Positions 20,048-28,944 are shown, numbered from the stretch's first letter. The stretch is DNA of 64,000 nt from an uncultured Sutterella sp. (GCA_937906995.1 CALESB010000002.1:1-64000), one strand, 5' to 3'. Numbers and translations: made by a program. The notes: generated from the letters alone by a model not told the origin.

Positions 20048-20134
20048 AACGTTTCGCGCCGCAAGTTTTAACTTGATCCGCTATTAAGAGTGTTTCTCAA
20101 CGAAGTCAAAAATACACTTCGTACCTCTAACGTT
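20048..20134 (-). ncRNA. TPP riboswitch (divergent) upstream of thiC
   Basis: Reading the minus strand, every helix of the thi-box aptamer can be drawn: P1 AACGTT with AACGTT (20129-20134 and 20048-20053), P2 AGAG/CTCT, a 7-bp P3 ACGAAGT/ACTTCGT, the J3/2 sequence TGAGAAA, a P4 with GCG/CGC in place of the usual CCT/AGG, the GATC core, P5 CAAGT/ACTTG and a following GCG. Several consensus bases differ (TTGAGA for CTGAGA, GAGGTAC for GGGGTGC), yet the pairings are kept. The position about 100-190 bases upstream of thiC fits. The expression platform is not clear. Confidence 0.8.
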
Positions 20135-20142
20135 CTGAGCAC

Positions 20143-20170
20143 AGTATAGCGATATTTTGGGGATTGTCCT
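20143..20170 (-). promoter_or_regulatory. Candidate thiC promoter
   Basis: On the minus strand, AGGACA (20165-20170), a 16-base spacer and TATACT (20143-20148) lie just upstream of the TPP aptamer. Transcription would begin close to the aptamer P1 helix. Confidence 0.55.
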
Positions 20171-20226
20171 GAGGGTCAAATTCACAAAGACTAAGCAAAA
20201 TGGCCTGTTCCCGCGGAGAGTTTCTT

Positions 20227-20235
20227 TGTTACAAT
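20227..20235 (+). promoter_or_regulatory. Candidate extended -10 promoter of the ribF operon
   Basis: TGTTACAAT at 20227-20235 fits the TGnTATAAT extended -10 form with one change. No good -35 is visible. It lies 35 bases before ribF and is divergent from thiC. Confidence 0.45.
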
Positions 20236-20269
20236 AAGAAATTTCCAAGATTCATATTATGTGTTAGCG

Positions 20270-21271
20270 ATGAAAGTCTTTCGAGGTGTTCCTCAGCATT
20301 TGAAAAAGTTTGACTGTGCCGTAGCGATCGGCAATTTTGACGGTGTACACCGTGGTCACCAAGCTCTTTTACAAGAGGTGGTGTCTGCAGCTAAAGATCG
20401 CGGTCTCATGCCATGCGCAGTCACTTTTGAACCTCATCCCAAGGAAGTCTTTCCTCACGGCCAAGAAGTCTTACCACGAGTCAATAACTTACGCGATAAA
20501 GTCATTGACATTGCTGCATGCGGTATCGACCGTGTCTATTTTTTAAATTTCAATGACCGATTAGCTCGAATGAGTCCTCGCCAATTTTGTGAAGAAATTT
20601 TGGTTGAAGGTTTGCATGCCCGCTGGGTTACCGTCGGTGAAGACTTTCATTTTGGCTACAAAGGCCAGGGAACTGTCAAAGATCTTAAAGCTTTAGGAAA
20701 AGAATTAGGGTTTGAAGTTTGGGTTACCCCCACACTTTTTCATGGCAACGAACGTATTTCCAGTACTCGTCTTCGTCAGGCGTTAGCTCAAGACGATCTT
20801 TTTGAAATTACCCAACTGTTGGGTCACCACTACCATGTCACTGGACGCATCATCCACGGTCAAGAATTAGGCCGTCAATTGGGCTTCCCAACAATCAACA
20901 TGGATTGCATTCCCGTCAATAAAGAAGGAGAACCCGCCATTCATGGTGTTTATGCCGTCTTTATTCATGGTTTAAGCCCTATTCCGTTGGGAGGGGTTGC
21001 GAGTGTAACGTGCCGACCGACGGTGACTGAAGGGTTGCCGAAGAAATACTTACTTGAAACGCACATCTTTGATTATCACGAAGATTGCTACGGCAAGATT
21101 GCCCGAATCGAATTTATCGAGAAGTTGCGAGACGATCAAAAGTTTGCCAACCTCGATCAACTCAAAGCCGCCATCAATGCGGACGCTCAAAAAGCGCGTT
21201 CTATCGTTGGTTTGGCGCAATCGGATGTTGAACTCACGGACTACTATGGTCCGAGCACAACACTGATTTAA
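20270..21271 (+). CDS. ribF: Bifunctional riboflavin kinase/FAD synthetase
   Basis: Makes FMN from riboflavin and then FAD. The 333-residue protein has an N-terminal nucleotidyltransferase domain (AIGNFDGVHRGHQALL near 20-35, RVYFLNFNDRLARMSPRQF, ISSTRLRQAL) and a C-terminal flavokinase domain (GRIIHGQELGRQLGFPTIN near 205, HGVYAVFI). A GTG nine bases upstream (20261) is an alternative start; the ATG at 20270 gives the usual MKVFRGV opening. First gene of the ribF-ileS-lspA-coaBC operon. Confidence 0.95.
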   Translation: MKVFRGVPQHLKKFDCAVAIGNFDGVHRGHQALLQEVVSAAKDRGLMPCAVTFEPHPKEVFPHGQEVLPRVNNLRDKVIDIAACGIDRVYFLNFNDRLARMSPRQFCEEILVEGLHARWVTVGEDFHFGYKGQGTVKDLKALGKELGFEVWVTPTLFHGNERISSTRLRQALAQDDLFEITQLLGHHYHVTGRIIHGQELGRQLGFPTINMDCIPVNKEGEPAIHGVYAVFIHGLSPIPLGGVASVTCRPTVTEGLPKKYLLETHIFDYHEDCYGKIARIEFIEKLRDDQKFANLDQLKAAINADAQKARSIVGLAQSDVELTDYYGPSTTLI

Positions 21272-21326
21272 CCACCATTATGTTTAACTAACCTTGAAGA
21301 GTCCGAGGGGACCAAGGAGAATTCTC

Positions 21327-24170
21327 ATGGCACAGTCCACAGAAGATCAAAAATACCCACTGAATCTACCCGATACCGCATTCCCGATGCGTGGCAATTT
21401 GCCTGCTCGTGAACCGGCATGGATTAAAGAGTGGCAAGAAAAAGACTTCTATGGTGCTATTCGTAAGGCACGCAAAGGTCGTAAGCACTTCATTTTGCAC
21501 GACGGCCCTCCCTATGCTAACGGTGACTTGCACTTAGGTCACGGCGTTAACAAGATCCTCAAGGACATTATTTTGAAGTCCCGTACGTTGATGGGCTACG
21601 ATGCTCCGTACGTTCCTGGTTGGGACTGCCATGGTATGCCGATTGAAATTCAAATCGAAAAGCTTTTCGGCAAGAATCTCCCTATCGTTGAATTACAAGC
21701 TAAGGCTCGTGCTTACGCTCATGAACAAGTGGCCAAGCAAAAGGCTGGCTTTGTCCGCTTAGGCGTTTTGGGCGACTGGGAAGACCCGTACTTGACGTTG
21801 CGCTATGACACAGAAGCTTCTCAAATCCGTGTTTTAGCCAAGTTGATGGAAAAGGGTTACGTCTATCGTGGCTTGAAGCCTGTTAACTGGTGTTTTGATT
21901 GCCAATCCGCATTGGCAGAAGCCGAAGTGGAATATAAGGACATCAAGGGCCCCATCATTGACGTTGCCTTCCCCTTGGCCGACTGCGATCAAGAGCGCGT
22001 TGAAGGTATCTTTAACCACAAACTTGATAAGCCTTGCTATACAGTCATTTGGACGACAACGCCTTGGACGATCCCGTCTAACCAAGCTTTGAACATGCAT
22101 CCGGAATTGGATTACGCCTTGGTTGACTGTGGTGATCGTTACCTCATTCTCAATGACAAACTTAGCGAAGACGCCTTAAAGCGCTATGAATTGACGGGCA
22201 AGATCGTGGCCACTGCCAAGGGCGAAGCCTTTGAAAAGGTGCGCTTCATGCACCCGCTCTCTAAGATGGATAAGGGCTATGAACGCTTTAGCCCGGTGCT
22301 TTTGGCTGACTACGTTGATGCCTCTGCTGGTACCGGTATCGTTCACGCTGCTCCTGCCTACGGTGTGGAAGACTTTAATGTCTGCAAAAAGTACGGCATG
22401 ACCAATGATGAAATTCTCAATCCGGTCATGGGCAATGGCGTTTACGCTGACTGGTTGCCCCTTTTTGCTGGCTTACACATCTGGAAGGCAAATCCGGTTA
22501 TTACTGAAAAATTGAAAGAATCCGGTAACTTGCTCTTCTTGGGTAGCCAAACGCACAGCTACATGCACTGCTGGCGCCACAAGACCCCATTGATCTACCG
22601 TGCCACGAGCCAATGGTTTGTTCGCATGGATAAGAGCACAGAAGACTCTCGTCCCGCTATCGGTACGGAACAAGACAAGAGCTTGCGTGAATTGGCCCTT
22701 GAAGGTGTTGAGGCAACGAAGTTCTACCCGAGTTGGGGTTATAACCGCTTGCACGCCATGATCTCTAACCGTCCTGACTGGTGTATCTCCCGTCAACGTA
22801 ACTGGGGTGTTCCGTTGCCCTACTTTACCCATAAGGCCACGGGTCAATTGCATCCGCGTACCTTAGAAATCATGGAAGAAGTCGCTAAGAAGGTTGAACA
22901 AGGCGGTATCGAAACGTGGACGCAAGCTAAGGCCGAAGACTTCATGCCGGCTGAAGAAGCTGCTCAATACGACAAGACAACGGACATCTTGGACGTGTGG
23001 TTTGACTCCGGTTCTACGCACGCCACAGTGGTTCGAGGTTCTCACAAAGAAAAGCTCGACTTCCCGATCGATTTGTATTTGGAAGGTAGCGACCAACACC
23101 GTGGTTGGTTCCACTCCTCTTTGTTAATCGGCGCTATGCTCGATAACCATGCTCCCTATAAGGCATTGTTGACGCACGGCTTTACGGTTGACGAACATGG
23201 TCGCAAGATGAGTAAGAGCTTGGGTAACACCGTTTCTTTGAACGATGCCACCAAGACGTACGGTGCTGAAATCCTTCGCTTGTGGGTAGCTTCTACGGAC
23301 TACTCTGGTGAATTGAGCTTTGGTAAGACCATCGTTAAGCACGTCACCGACAGCTACCGTCGTATCCGCAACACGTTGCGCTTCTTGTTAGCTAACACGA
23401 GTGACTTCGATATCACCAAGGACGCTGTTGCTTTCGATGAAATGGTTGAGCTTGATCGTTGGGCCATTGCTCGTATGGCTCAAGTTCAAAAGGAAGTGAT
23501 TGATCTTTACAACAACAATGACTTCCACCCGATCGTTACGAAGTTACAAAACTTTGCCAGCGATGACTTGGGTAGCTTCTACTTAGACATTTTGAAGGAT
23601 CGTTTGTACACAACGGCTACAACGGGCAAGGCTCGTCGCTCTGCTCAAACGGCGCTTTGGTACATCACGGCTGCTTACTTGCGCTTGATGGCTCCGATTC
23701 TTTCCTTCACGGCAGAAGAAGCTTTTGCTATCTTTGAACCGGGCAAGGCTTTAACGATCTTTACGGAAGAATTCTTCAATCTCCCGACGATTGCTGACGC
23801 TGATGCCCTCTTAGCCAAGTGGGAAACGATCCGTACAGTCCGCACGGACGTGCAAAAGGAAATCGAACTTTTGCGTGCTGACAGCAAGGTTGGTTCCTCA
23901 TTGCAAGCTGAAGTGGACATCTGCGTTAACGATGCTGAATACGACGTATTGGCAAGCCTCGGTGAAGAATTGCGCTTTGTGATGATCACAAGTCGTGCAA
24001 CGCTTACCAAGGGCGAACGCTCGATCAAAGCTCATGCAAGCGAACAACAAAAGTGTGCTCGTTGCTGGCACTACGTTGATACGGTTGGCTCTAATGCTGA
24101 TCATCCGACGCTTTGTGCCCGTTGCGCAGACAACTTGTTTGGTGCCGGTGAAGCCCGTCGCTTTGCTTAA
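21327..24170 (+). CDS. ileS: Isoleucyl-tRNA synthetase
   Basis: Class I synthetase, 947 residues. Visible are the HIGH-type motif [16 protein letters not shown] (about 58-73), the editing CP1 domain ([14 protein letters not shown]), the KMSKS-type loop [10 protein letters not shown] (about 620), the anticodon-binding domain, and a C-terminal zinc finger (CARCWHYVD...LCARC). AAGGAG precedes the ATG at 21327; an in-frame upstream start at 21294 adds 11 residues that are unlike the family. Followed directly by lspA, as in E. coli. Confidence 0.97.
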   Translation: MAQSTEDQKYPLNLPDTAFPMRGNLPAREPAWIKEWQEKDFYGAIRKARKGRKHFILHDGPPYANGDLHLGHGVNKILKDIILKSRTLMGYDAPYVPGWDCHGMPIEIQIEKLFGKNLPIVELQAKARAYAHEQVAKQKAGFVRLGVLGDWEDPYLTLRYDTEASQIRVLAKLMEKGYVYRGLKPVNWCFDCQSALAEAEVEYKDIKGPIIDVAFPLADCDQERVEGIFNHKLDKPCYTVIWTTTPWTIPSNQALNMHPELDYALVDCGDRYLILNDKLSEDALKRYELTGKIVATAKGEAFEKVRFMHPLSKMDKGYERFSPVLLADYVDASAGTGIVHAAPAYGVEDFNVCKKYGMTNDEILNPVMGNGVYADWLPLFAGLHIWKANPVITEKLKESGNLLFLGSQTHSYMHCWRHKTPLIYRATSQWFVRMDKSTEDSRPAIGTEQDKSLRELALEGVEATKFYPSWGYNRLHAMISNRPDWCISRQRNWGVPLPYFTHKATGQLHPRTLEIMEEVAKKVEQGGIETWTQAKAEDFMPAEEAAQYDKTTDILDVWFDSGSTHATVVRGSHKEKLDFPIDLYLEGSDQHRGWFHSSLLIGAMLDNHAPYKALLTHGFTVDEHGRKMSKSLGNTVSLNDATKTYGAEILRLWVASTDYSGELSFGKTIVKHVTDSYRRIRNTLRFLLANTSDFDITKDAVAFDEMVELDRWAIARMAQVQKEVIDLYNNNDFHPIVTKLQNFASDDLGSFYLDILKDRLYTTATTGKARRSAQTALWYITAAYLRLMAPILSFTAEEAFAIFEPGKALTIFTEEFFNLPTIADADALLAKWETIRTVRTDVQKEIELLRADSKVGSSLQAEVDICVNDAEYDVLASLGEELRFVMITSRATLTKGERSIKAHASEQQKCARCWHYVDTVGSNADHPTLCARCADNLFGAGEARRFA

Positions 24171-24188
24171 TTGACGAAAATTTGTTCT

Positions 24189-24692
24189 ATGAGTGATTCG
24201 TCAATTCATAAGAACTCCACCCAAGGTTTAATCCCCTGGGTGGGGTTTTCTTTGTGCATCATTGGTTTTGACTTTGCGACGAAATGCTATTTTGAAACGC
24301 AGTTTTTCCTCGGTGAGTCTCGACCAATTACTTCGTTTTTTAATCTCGTACTCGCTCACAACACGGGTGCAGCTTTCTCTTTTTTAGCCAATCATGATGG
24401 TTGGCAACGCTACTTTTTCATTGCTATTGCTGTTGCTGCTGTTATTTTTTGTCTCAGCTACATCAAACGGCATATCGAAGAGAAGCTAGTTTGCTTAGCG
24501 CTATCATTAATTATGGGGGGCGCGATTGGCAACGTTATTGATCGTATAATGTACGGGTATGTTGTTGATTTCTTAGATTTTCATTATCAGTACTGGCATT
24601 GGCCCGCTTTTAATGTGGCCGACATTGCCATTGTCATCGGTGCTGGATTATTGATTTTGGAAAGTTTTACAGGATCGAAACCCCGTCAATAA
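24189..24692 (+). CDS. lspA: Prolipoprotein signal peptidase (signal peptidase II)
   Basis: Inner-membrane aspartic protease that removes signal peptides from lipoproteins. The 167-residue protein has four hydrophobic segments and the family motifs NTGAAFSFL, GGAIGNVIDR and FNVADIAIVIG; the two catalytic aspartates lie in the last two. The ATG at 24189 (MSDSSIHKN) is preferred to a TTG at 24171. Classical ileS-lspA linkage. Confidence 0.96.
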   Translation: MSDSSIHKNSTQGLIPWVGFSLCIIGFDFATKCYFETQFFLGESRPITSFFNLVLAHNTGAAFSFLANHDGWQRYFFIAIAVAAVIFCLSYIKRHIEEKLVCLALSLIMGGAIGNVIDRIMYGYVVDFLDFHYQYWHWPAFNVADIAIVIGAGLLILESFTGSKPRQ

Positions 24693-24702
24693 GGGTGAGC
24701 TT

Positions 24703-25881
24703 ATGCTTTCTGGACGCAAGATTGTTTTAGCTGTTACGGGTTCAATTGCAGCCTATAAAGCCTGTGAACTCTTACGCCTATTGGTGAAAAAAGGCGCTCA
24801 ATGCTCTGTGATTCTCACGCAAGCCGCTCAACGCTTTGTAACACCACTGACCTTTGAAGCGTTGGGAGCCAAAACCGTTTTTGCTAGCGACTGGGATCAA
24901 CCGGGTTGCCCTATTCCTCATATTGAGGCTACTCGAGATGCGTCACTACTGCTCGTTGCTCCAGCCACAGCCAATATCATGGCTAAAGCTGCTCAAGGTA
25001 TCGCGGATGACTTATTGAGTTCTGCCATCTTAGCGGCACGTTGTCCTGTTGCTTATGCGCCGGCTATGAACGCCTTTATGTGGCAGAACGTGGCAACACA
25101 GCGTAACGTCAATCAACTTCTTCAAGACGGTGCCATCATGATGGGGCCTGCCTCTGGTGAGCAAGCTTGTGGTGATATTGGCAGTGGTCGAATGCTCGAA
25201 CCCAACGAGATCATCGAGCAGGTTGAAGCGCTTTTTCAACCTAAAATTTTAGATCGTTGCCGAGTTTTAATTACCGCTGGTCCCACATATGAGCCCATTG
25301 ATCCGGTTCGTGGCATCACCAATCGCTCCTCTGGTAAGCAAGGTTTTGCTATTGCTAAGGCTGCAGTACAGGCTGGTGCAGAAGTCACTCTCATTGCCGG
25401 TAAAACATCTCTACCGACCCCCAGTGGCATCAGACGAATTGATGTTGTCACTGCCAGTGAAATGTTTGATGCTGTCATCAATGAAGTGTCACAAAACGAA
25501 ATCTTTATTTCCGTTGCTGCCGTTTCTGACTGGCGTGTGGCCAATCCGTCGGATCATAAATTGAAAAAAGAGTCCGGTCTTGCCCCAGAAATTCATTTTG
25601 AAGCTAATCCGGATATTTTAGCGACGGTTGCCAATCTGGAAGATCCTCCTTATTGCGTGGGCTTTGCTGCTGAAACCGATCATCTTATTGACAATGCACG
25701 CGCCAAGGTCATTCGCAAAAATGTGCCTTTAATCGTTGCCAATTTGGTTGAAGATGCGATGAACCTTGATACCAATTGCGTCGCTTTGGTCGATCGAGAT
25801 AACGCAATTGAATTGCCCAAAGCAAGTAAGGACGAAGTTGCGCAAGCGCTAATAAGAAAAATAGCGAGTGAGGTGAACTAA
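24703..25881 (+). CDS. coaBC: Bifunctional phosphopantothenoylcysteine decarboxylase/synthetase CoaBC
   Basis: Two consecutive steps of coenzyme A synthesis. The 392-residue protein has the N-terminal FMN decarboxylase domain CoaC (VTGSIAAYKACELLR; the catalytic His region PIPHIEATRDA; PAMNAFMW) and the C-terminal CoaB synthetase domain (VLITAGPTYEPIDPVRGITNRSSGKQG, here given by its key part TAGPTYEPIDPVR at about 190). The CoaB motif AAVSDWR is present. It overlaps no neighbour and is spaced 10 bases from lspA. Confidence 0.96.
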   Translation: MLSGRKIVLAVTGSIAAYKACELLRLLVKKGAQCSVILTQAAQRFVTPLTFEALGAKTVFASDWDQPGCPIPHIEATRDASLLLVAPATANIMAKAAQGIADDLLSSAILAARCPVAYAPAMNAFMWQNVATQRNVNQLLQDGAIMMGPASGEQACGDIGSGRMLEPNEIIEQVEALFQPKILDRCRVLITAGPTYEPIDPVRGITNRSSGKQGFAIAKAAVQAGAEVTLIAGKTSLPTPSGIRRIDVVTASEMFDAVINEVSQNEIFISVAAVSDWRVANPSDHKLKKESGLAPEIHFEANPDILATVANLEDPPYCVGFAAETDHLIDNARAKVIRKNVPLIVANLVEDAMNLDTNCVALVDRDNAIELPKASKDEVAQALIRKIASEVN

Positions 25882-25883
25882 TT

Positions 25884-26279
25884 ATGGCTAAATCATCATT
25901 TGATCCAAGCCGCTTAGAACCCAAAAACGGGGACTTTGCGAAGTATGTTGATGAGCTCAATAGCAAACATATTGGTGAACTTCGTGCTTTGCAAGTTGAG
26001 GAGGCTAAAGAAGCCTCTGCCATTCACCAGGCAATGAAAGACGATTTACCCTTTAACCAGATGAATCCCCACCCCGTCATGCCCGTACCGAGTCCCACTC
26101 GGGTGTCAAGGCGCACGGCCAAACAAGTGATACCGGTTTGGATTTTCTTTGCGTTTATGACTATTTTTATTGGCATATTTTTAGAAAATGAAGACTTGAT
26201 TTTAGGCGGCTTTTTCTTAGCCTTTATCACGATCTTTGTTGGTGGGTTCATTTCCAGTATTTTGAATAAACGCAAATAA
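25884..26279 (+). CDS. Small membrane protein of unknown function between coaBC and dut
   Basis: I do not recognise this family. The 131-residue product has a polar, charged N-terminal half (about 1-85, with a helical Glu/Ala-rich stretch at 28-55) and two C-terminal hydrophobic segments (PVWIFFAFMTIFIGIFL and LGGFFLAFITIFVGGFI) ending in NKRK. It starts 2 bases after the coaBC stop, so it is part of that operon. Its stop codon lies one base before the left end of a mobile-element derivative. Topology suggests a cytoplasmic N-domain anchored by a helical hairpin. Confidence 0.75.
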   Translation: MAKSSFDPSRLEPKNGDFAKYVDELNSKHIGELRALQVEEAKEASAIHQAMKDDLPFNQMNPHPVMPVPSPTRVSRRTAKQVIPVWIFFAFMTIFIGIFLENEDLILGGFFLAFITIFVGGFISSILNKRK

Positions 26280-26540
26280 GTCAATAACCCCTACCTAAAG
26301 GCAGAGGCTTGAAAAAGCCCTGATTGACTAGCCTCAGTGATCCTTCTTTGGAAGGTGAACTACGTTGGATTGGAATGTATAGGCACCGTGGGATGTTCAT
26401 CCTAGTTCCACGCTCTGCGGTCTGTGATTAAAAGCTCTGAGAGGTAGGAGCGGTGTTGCAGACAAGAAACCCATTCCAACATTGGCGAAGGATGTTAACC
26501 GGTTTTAGACCGTGTAAGCGGAACCTGTGGGTATCCGCAA
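26265..26540 (+). ncRNA. Stand-alone omega-RNA (IscB guide RNA) locus
   Basis: This is the counterpart of the region upstream of iscB at 54103-54383, which in IscB systems encodes the omega-RNA with its guide at the 5' end, taken from the flank of the element. The scaffold (26281-26499) is almost identical to the iscB-linked copy; an internal stem-loop (26500-26518, CGGT/ACCG stem) differs entirely; a 19-nt block (26519-26537) is again conserved. The likely guide is about 16 bases at 26265-26280. The RNA ends are estimates. Transcription could come from the ribF-coaBC operon. Confidence 0.65.
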
Positions 26541-26635
26541 ACCCCTTCTCTAAAAGAGAAGAACCTTTTTAACCGAATTGAGAATGGAGAACAGCGCTTC
26601 CTCCCCTGTCTAAAGACAGAGGTTTCCGCGCCTAA
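26281..26635 (+). mobile_element. Deletion derivative of an IscB-type IS200/IS605-like element
   Basis: Bases 26281-26499 match 54103-54321 over 219 nt with three mismatches, and 26545-26635 match 55578-55668 (91 nt, about seven mismatches). About 1.2 kb between them, covering nearly all of iscB, is missing. Both subterminal hairpins remain (left CCTAAAGG type near 26293-26302, right GTCTAAAGAC near 26608-26617). No protein is encoded. It lies in sense between the 131-residue gene and dut. The exact ends are inferred from where the two copies stop matching. Confidence 0.85.
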
Positions 26636-26656
26636 ATATCTATGAAAGGAAAACTG

Positions 26657-27103
26657 ATGCAAGTTGATGTCAAAATTTTAGATGAGCGCTTAAAGTCTCA
26701 AATGCCTAGCTATGCAACGGAAGGCTCTGCTGGGCTTGATCTTCGTGCAATGTTAGACGAACCTTTGACGCTTGCACCGGGTGAAACGAAGTTAATCAAA
26801 ACGGGTTTAGCTATCCACTTAGCCAATCCTGGCTATGCTGCTATGATTTTGCCACGTTCAGGTTTGGGCCATAAACACGGTATAGTTTTAGGTAACCTCG
26901 TTGGGCTTATTGACTCGGACTATCAAGGTGAATTGATGGTTTCGACTTGGAACCGCGGACAAACGAGTTTTACGATTGAACCGATGGAACGCATTGCTCA
27001 ACTGGTTATCGTTCCTGTGGTTCAAATGGAAATGAATATTGTTGATGATTTCGAAGCCAGTCGTCGTGGCGAAGGTGGCTTTGGCTCCACCGGCAAGAAA
27101 TAA
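26657..27103 (+). CDS. dut: Deoxyuridine 5'-triphosphate nucleotidohydrolase
   Basis: Trimeric dUTPase: hydrolyses dUTP to dUMP, limiting uracil in DNA. The 148-residue protein has the five family motifs, e.g. [28 protein letters not shown] and the C-terminal [15 protein letters not shown] precedes the ATG at 26657; an ATG 15 bases upstream lies at the edge of the inserted element. The coaBC-dut order is conserved in proteobacteria, so the element has inserted into an existing operon. Confidence 0.96.
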   Translation: MQVDVKILDERLKSQMPSYATEGSAGLDLRAMLDEPLTLAPGETKLIKTGLAIHLANPGYAAMILPRSGLGHKHGIVLGNLVGLIDSDYQGELMVSTWNRGQTSFTIEPMERIAQLVIVPVVQMEMNIVDDFEASRRGEGGFGSTGKK

Positions 27104-27120
27104 TCAGTCGCTAATTAGCA

Positions 27121-27158
27121 AAATCCCATGCTTCAAAACGAACTGCATGGGATTTTTG
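27121..27158. terminator. Bidirectional terminator after dut
   Basis: An 11-bp stem (AAATCCCATGC at 27121-27131 with GCATGGGATTT at 27145-27155) is followed by T residues. It separates dut from a convergent gene. Confidence 0.8.
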
Positions 27159-27659
27159 TTACTCTTCAAATTCCTCGTCTTCTTCATCGTCTCCAAATAA
27201 GAGGAAATCGATCTCTTGATGACGAGCTAAATTAATGCCACTTAACTGCTCTTCTTTCAAAAGAGACGCGCCGAGCACTTCAACCCGAGGACGCTCTTGT
27301 TGCGAGCATTGCAGTTGCACCTCAAGTCCCAAAGCACCTTCGTAGACAGGCAAATCGTTGGCTAAACGGCCTTGAAGAATCCCTAATTCGCCTAAAGAAC
27401 CAGTCGCATAAGCTTGAATATAGCGATCGTGATCTTCACGGCTAACTTCACACCAAACACCCCATAAAAACTCATCATTTTCATCATTAAGGGGCACTGG
27501 CAAAATGGTTCGAATGAAATATCTGCTTTCATCGAGCGTTGCAAACTCAGAAGCAATGCGAGTTCGAAGGTAACGCTCAATGGGATTTAATGACCAGATA
27601 TCCTCTGGAAAACTCATGGAAATATCTTTAGCCAATTCGTTTTGGACAGTCTCTTGCAT
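27159..27659 (-). CDS. DUF2199-like protein
   Basis: A 166-residue soluble protein. The segment LNDENDEFLWGVWCEVSRED with the following DHDRYIQAY resembles the DUF2199 family, whose function is not known. The C-terminus is strongly acidic (FGDDEEDEEFEE). It stands alone on the minus strand between two terminators and the divergent cold-shock gene. Family assignment is from memory of the motif GVW(C/V) and is moderately sure. Confidence 0.65.
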   Translation of the reverse strand: MQETVQNELAKDISMSFPEDIWSLNPIERYLRTRIASEFATLDESRYFIRTILPVPLNDENDEFLWGVWCEVSREDHDRYIQAYATGSLGELGILQGRLANDLPVYEGALGLEVQLQCSQQERPRVEVLGASLLKEEQLSGINLARHQEIDFLLFGDDEEDEEFEE

Positions 27660-27874
27660 GGTGATACTCTAAATTAGACCTTAATCTTTTAATTATGACG
27701 GTATTTTTAAACTACTGCCAAGAAAAATTATTTTGAATCAATAAAGTTTACTTTTCAATCAAAAAAAGTCTTGATTTTCAACGCTTCTTTGTAAATACGC
27801 CTATATTCGAAAAGAGCATAGAGATATCGCTAAAACGTTATTTTTTATAAATCTGTACCCAAAAGGAGGCCGTT

Positions 27875-28099
27875 ATGATCTCTGGCAAGGTAAAATGGTT
27901 TTCTGACGCCAAAGGTTATGGATTTATTATTCCTGATGATCGAGCGTTTGAAGTGTTCGTGCACTTCCGAACGATTGAGGTAGAAGGTAAAAAAACTCTG
28001 AAAAATGACCAACGCGTTAAATTTGAACTTGAGCAATCGTATCATGGTTGGCACACCACCCGTGTCATCCCAATAGAAGAGAAAGTCACAGCACAATGA
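27875..28099 (+). CDS. Cold-shock domain protein
   Basis: A 74-residue single OB-fold protein that binds single-stranded RNA/DNA. It starts MISGKVKWFSDAKGYGFI (RNP1, KGYGFI) and has the RNP2-like VFVHF. AAGGAGG precedes the ATG. The C-terminal half is somewhat unlike CspA (SYHGWHTTRVIPIEE). Its stop overlaps the start of the next gene (ATGA), so the two are translationally coupled. Confidence 0.92.
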   Translation: MISGKVKWFSDAKGYGFIIPDDRAFEVFVHFRTIEVEGKKTLKNDQRVKFELEQSYHGWHTTRVIPIEEKVTAQ

Positions 28100-28587
28100 A
28101 CGATAACGACCGACGAAGTAATAAAAATGTCTCACTTTATTTAAAAAAGCACTTCTCTGTTAGTGCTGTTGCAAGTACTATTGCTATTAACTTGCTTCCT
28201 CTCGTCGCTCAAGCTGAAGAAATCATTATGATCGGCGATCGTGAAATCGATGTAACGATCGCCGAAACTCGCCAAGAACAGGCCAAGGGCCTTCAAGGTA
28301 CAACCTCCCTGCCTGACTCCAAAGGAATGCTCTTTGTCTTTGAGCCTGCTCGTAAAGTGTGTTTTTGGATGAAGGGCACCCCCATCGATCTTGATATTGG
28401 CTTTTTTGATCAAAATAACCGCTTAATCAAAGTGGATTTTATGCAAGCCAATATGCTGGACCTTCACTGTAGCCCCACTCCTATCCGTTACGCCTTAGAA
28501 ACCAATGCGGGTTGGTTTGAACGCTATAAAGTGAGCTTAGGCTCAAGTATCAAACGCCCGCAACAAAGCGGCAACGATCAAAAGTAG
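28096..28587 (+). CDS. Exported DUF192 protein
   Basis: A 163-residue protein with an N-terminal signal sequence (hydrophobic SAVASTIAINLLPLVAQA, about 22-40) and a DUF192 domain (ETRQEQAKGLQG, GMLFVF, FWMKGTPIDLDIGFFD, AWFERYKV-type ending ETNAGWFERYKV). DUF192 proteins are small, mostly secreted beta-proteins of unknown function. I chose the ATG overlapping the csp stop. It is probably periplasmic. Confidence 0.85.
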   Translation: MNDNDRRSNKNVSLYLKKHFSVSAVASTIAINLLPLVAQAEEIIMIGDREIDVTIAETRQEQAKGLQGTTSLPDSKGMLFVFEPARKVCFWMKGTPIDLDIGFFDQNNRLIKVDFMQANMLDLHCSPTPIRYALETNAGWFERYKVSLGSSIKRPQQSGNDQK

Positions 28588-28600
28588 TCACTAAAGAACC

Positions 28601-28882
28601 ATGGCGTGCTGTCAAACAAAGTCAATTGAAAAACAGGCCGAGGTCTTTAAAGCTCTCGGTCATCCCACTCGTTTAAAAATGGTTAAAGCTCTCATCCCAG
28701 GTGAGCGTTGCGTGTGTGAACTGCAGGCTCTTTGCCCAGATAGCTTACCAACCATTTCACGCCACCTTTCTGTTTTAAAAAATGCAGGCATAGTCTCAAC
28801 ACAAAAGCGAGGACTCAATGTGTTTTATCGTCTTGAACTTACCTGCCTCATTGCGCTTTTGGATTGCCTTGATTCGAAGTAA
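28601..28882 (+). CDS. ArsR/SmtB-family metalloregulator
   Basis: A 93-residue winged-helix repressor. EVFKALGHPTRLKMVKAL, the CVCEL cysteine pair near residue 39 and the recognition helix PTISRHLSVLKNAGI are typical of ArsR-type proteins that sense As(III)/Sb(III) through the CVC motif. An N-terminal CC pair (MACCQT) could add a thiol ligand. It is the first gene of a cluster with a permease and a small thioredoxin-like protein, which it probably controls. Confidence 0.87.
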   Translation: MACCQTKSIEKQAEVFKALGHPTRLKMVKALIPGERCVCELQALCPDSLPTISRHLSVLKNAGIVSTQKRGLNVFYRLELTCLIALLDCLDSK

Positions 28883-28944
28883 TATCAATTAACCACATTT
28901 TTATTTATAATTTATTTAGCTATTTCACTAAATAGGTAAATATA

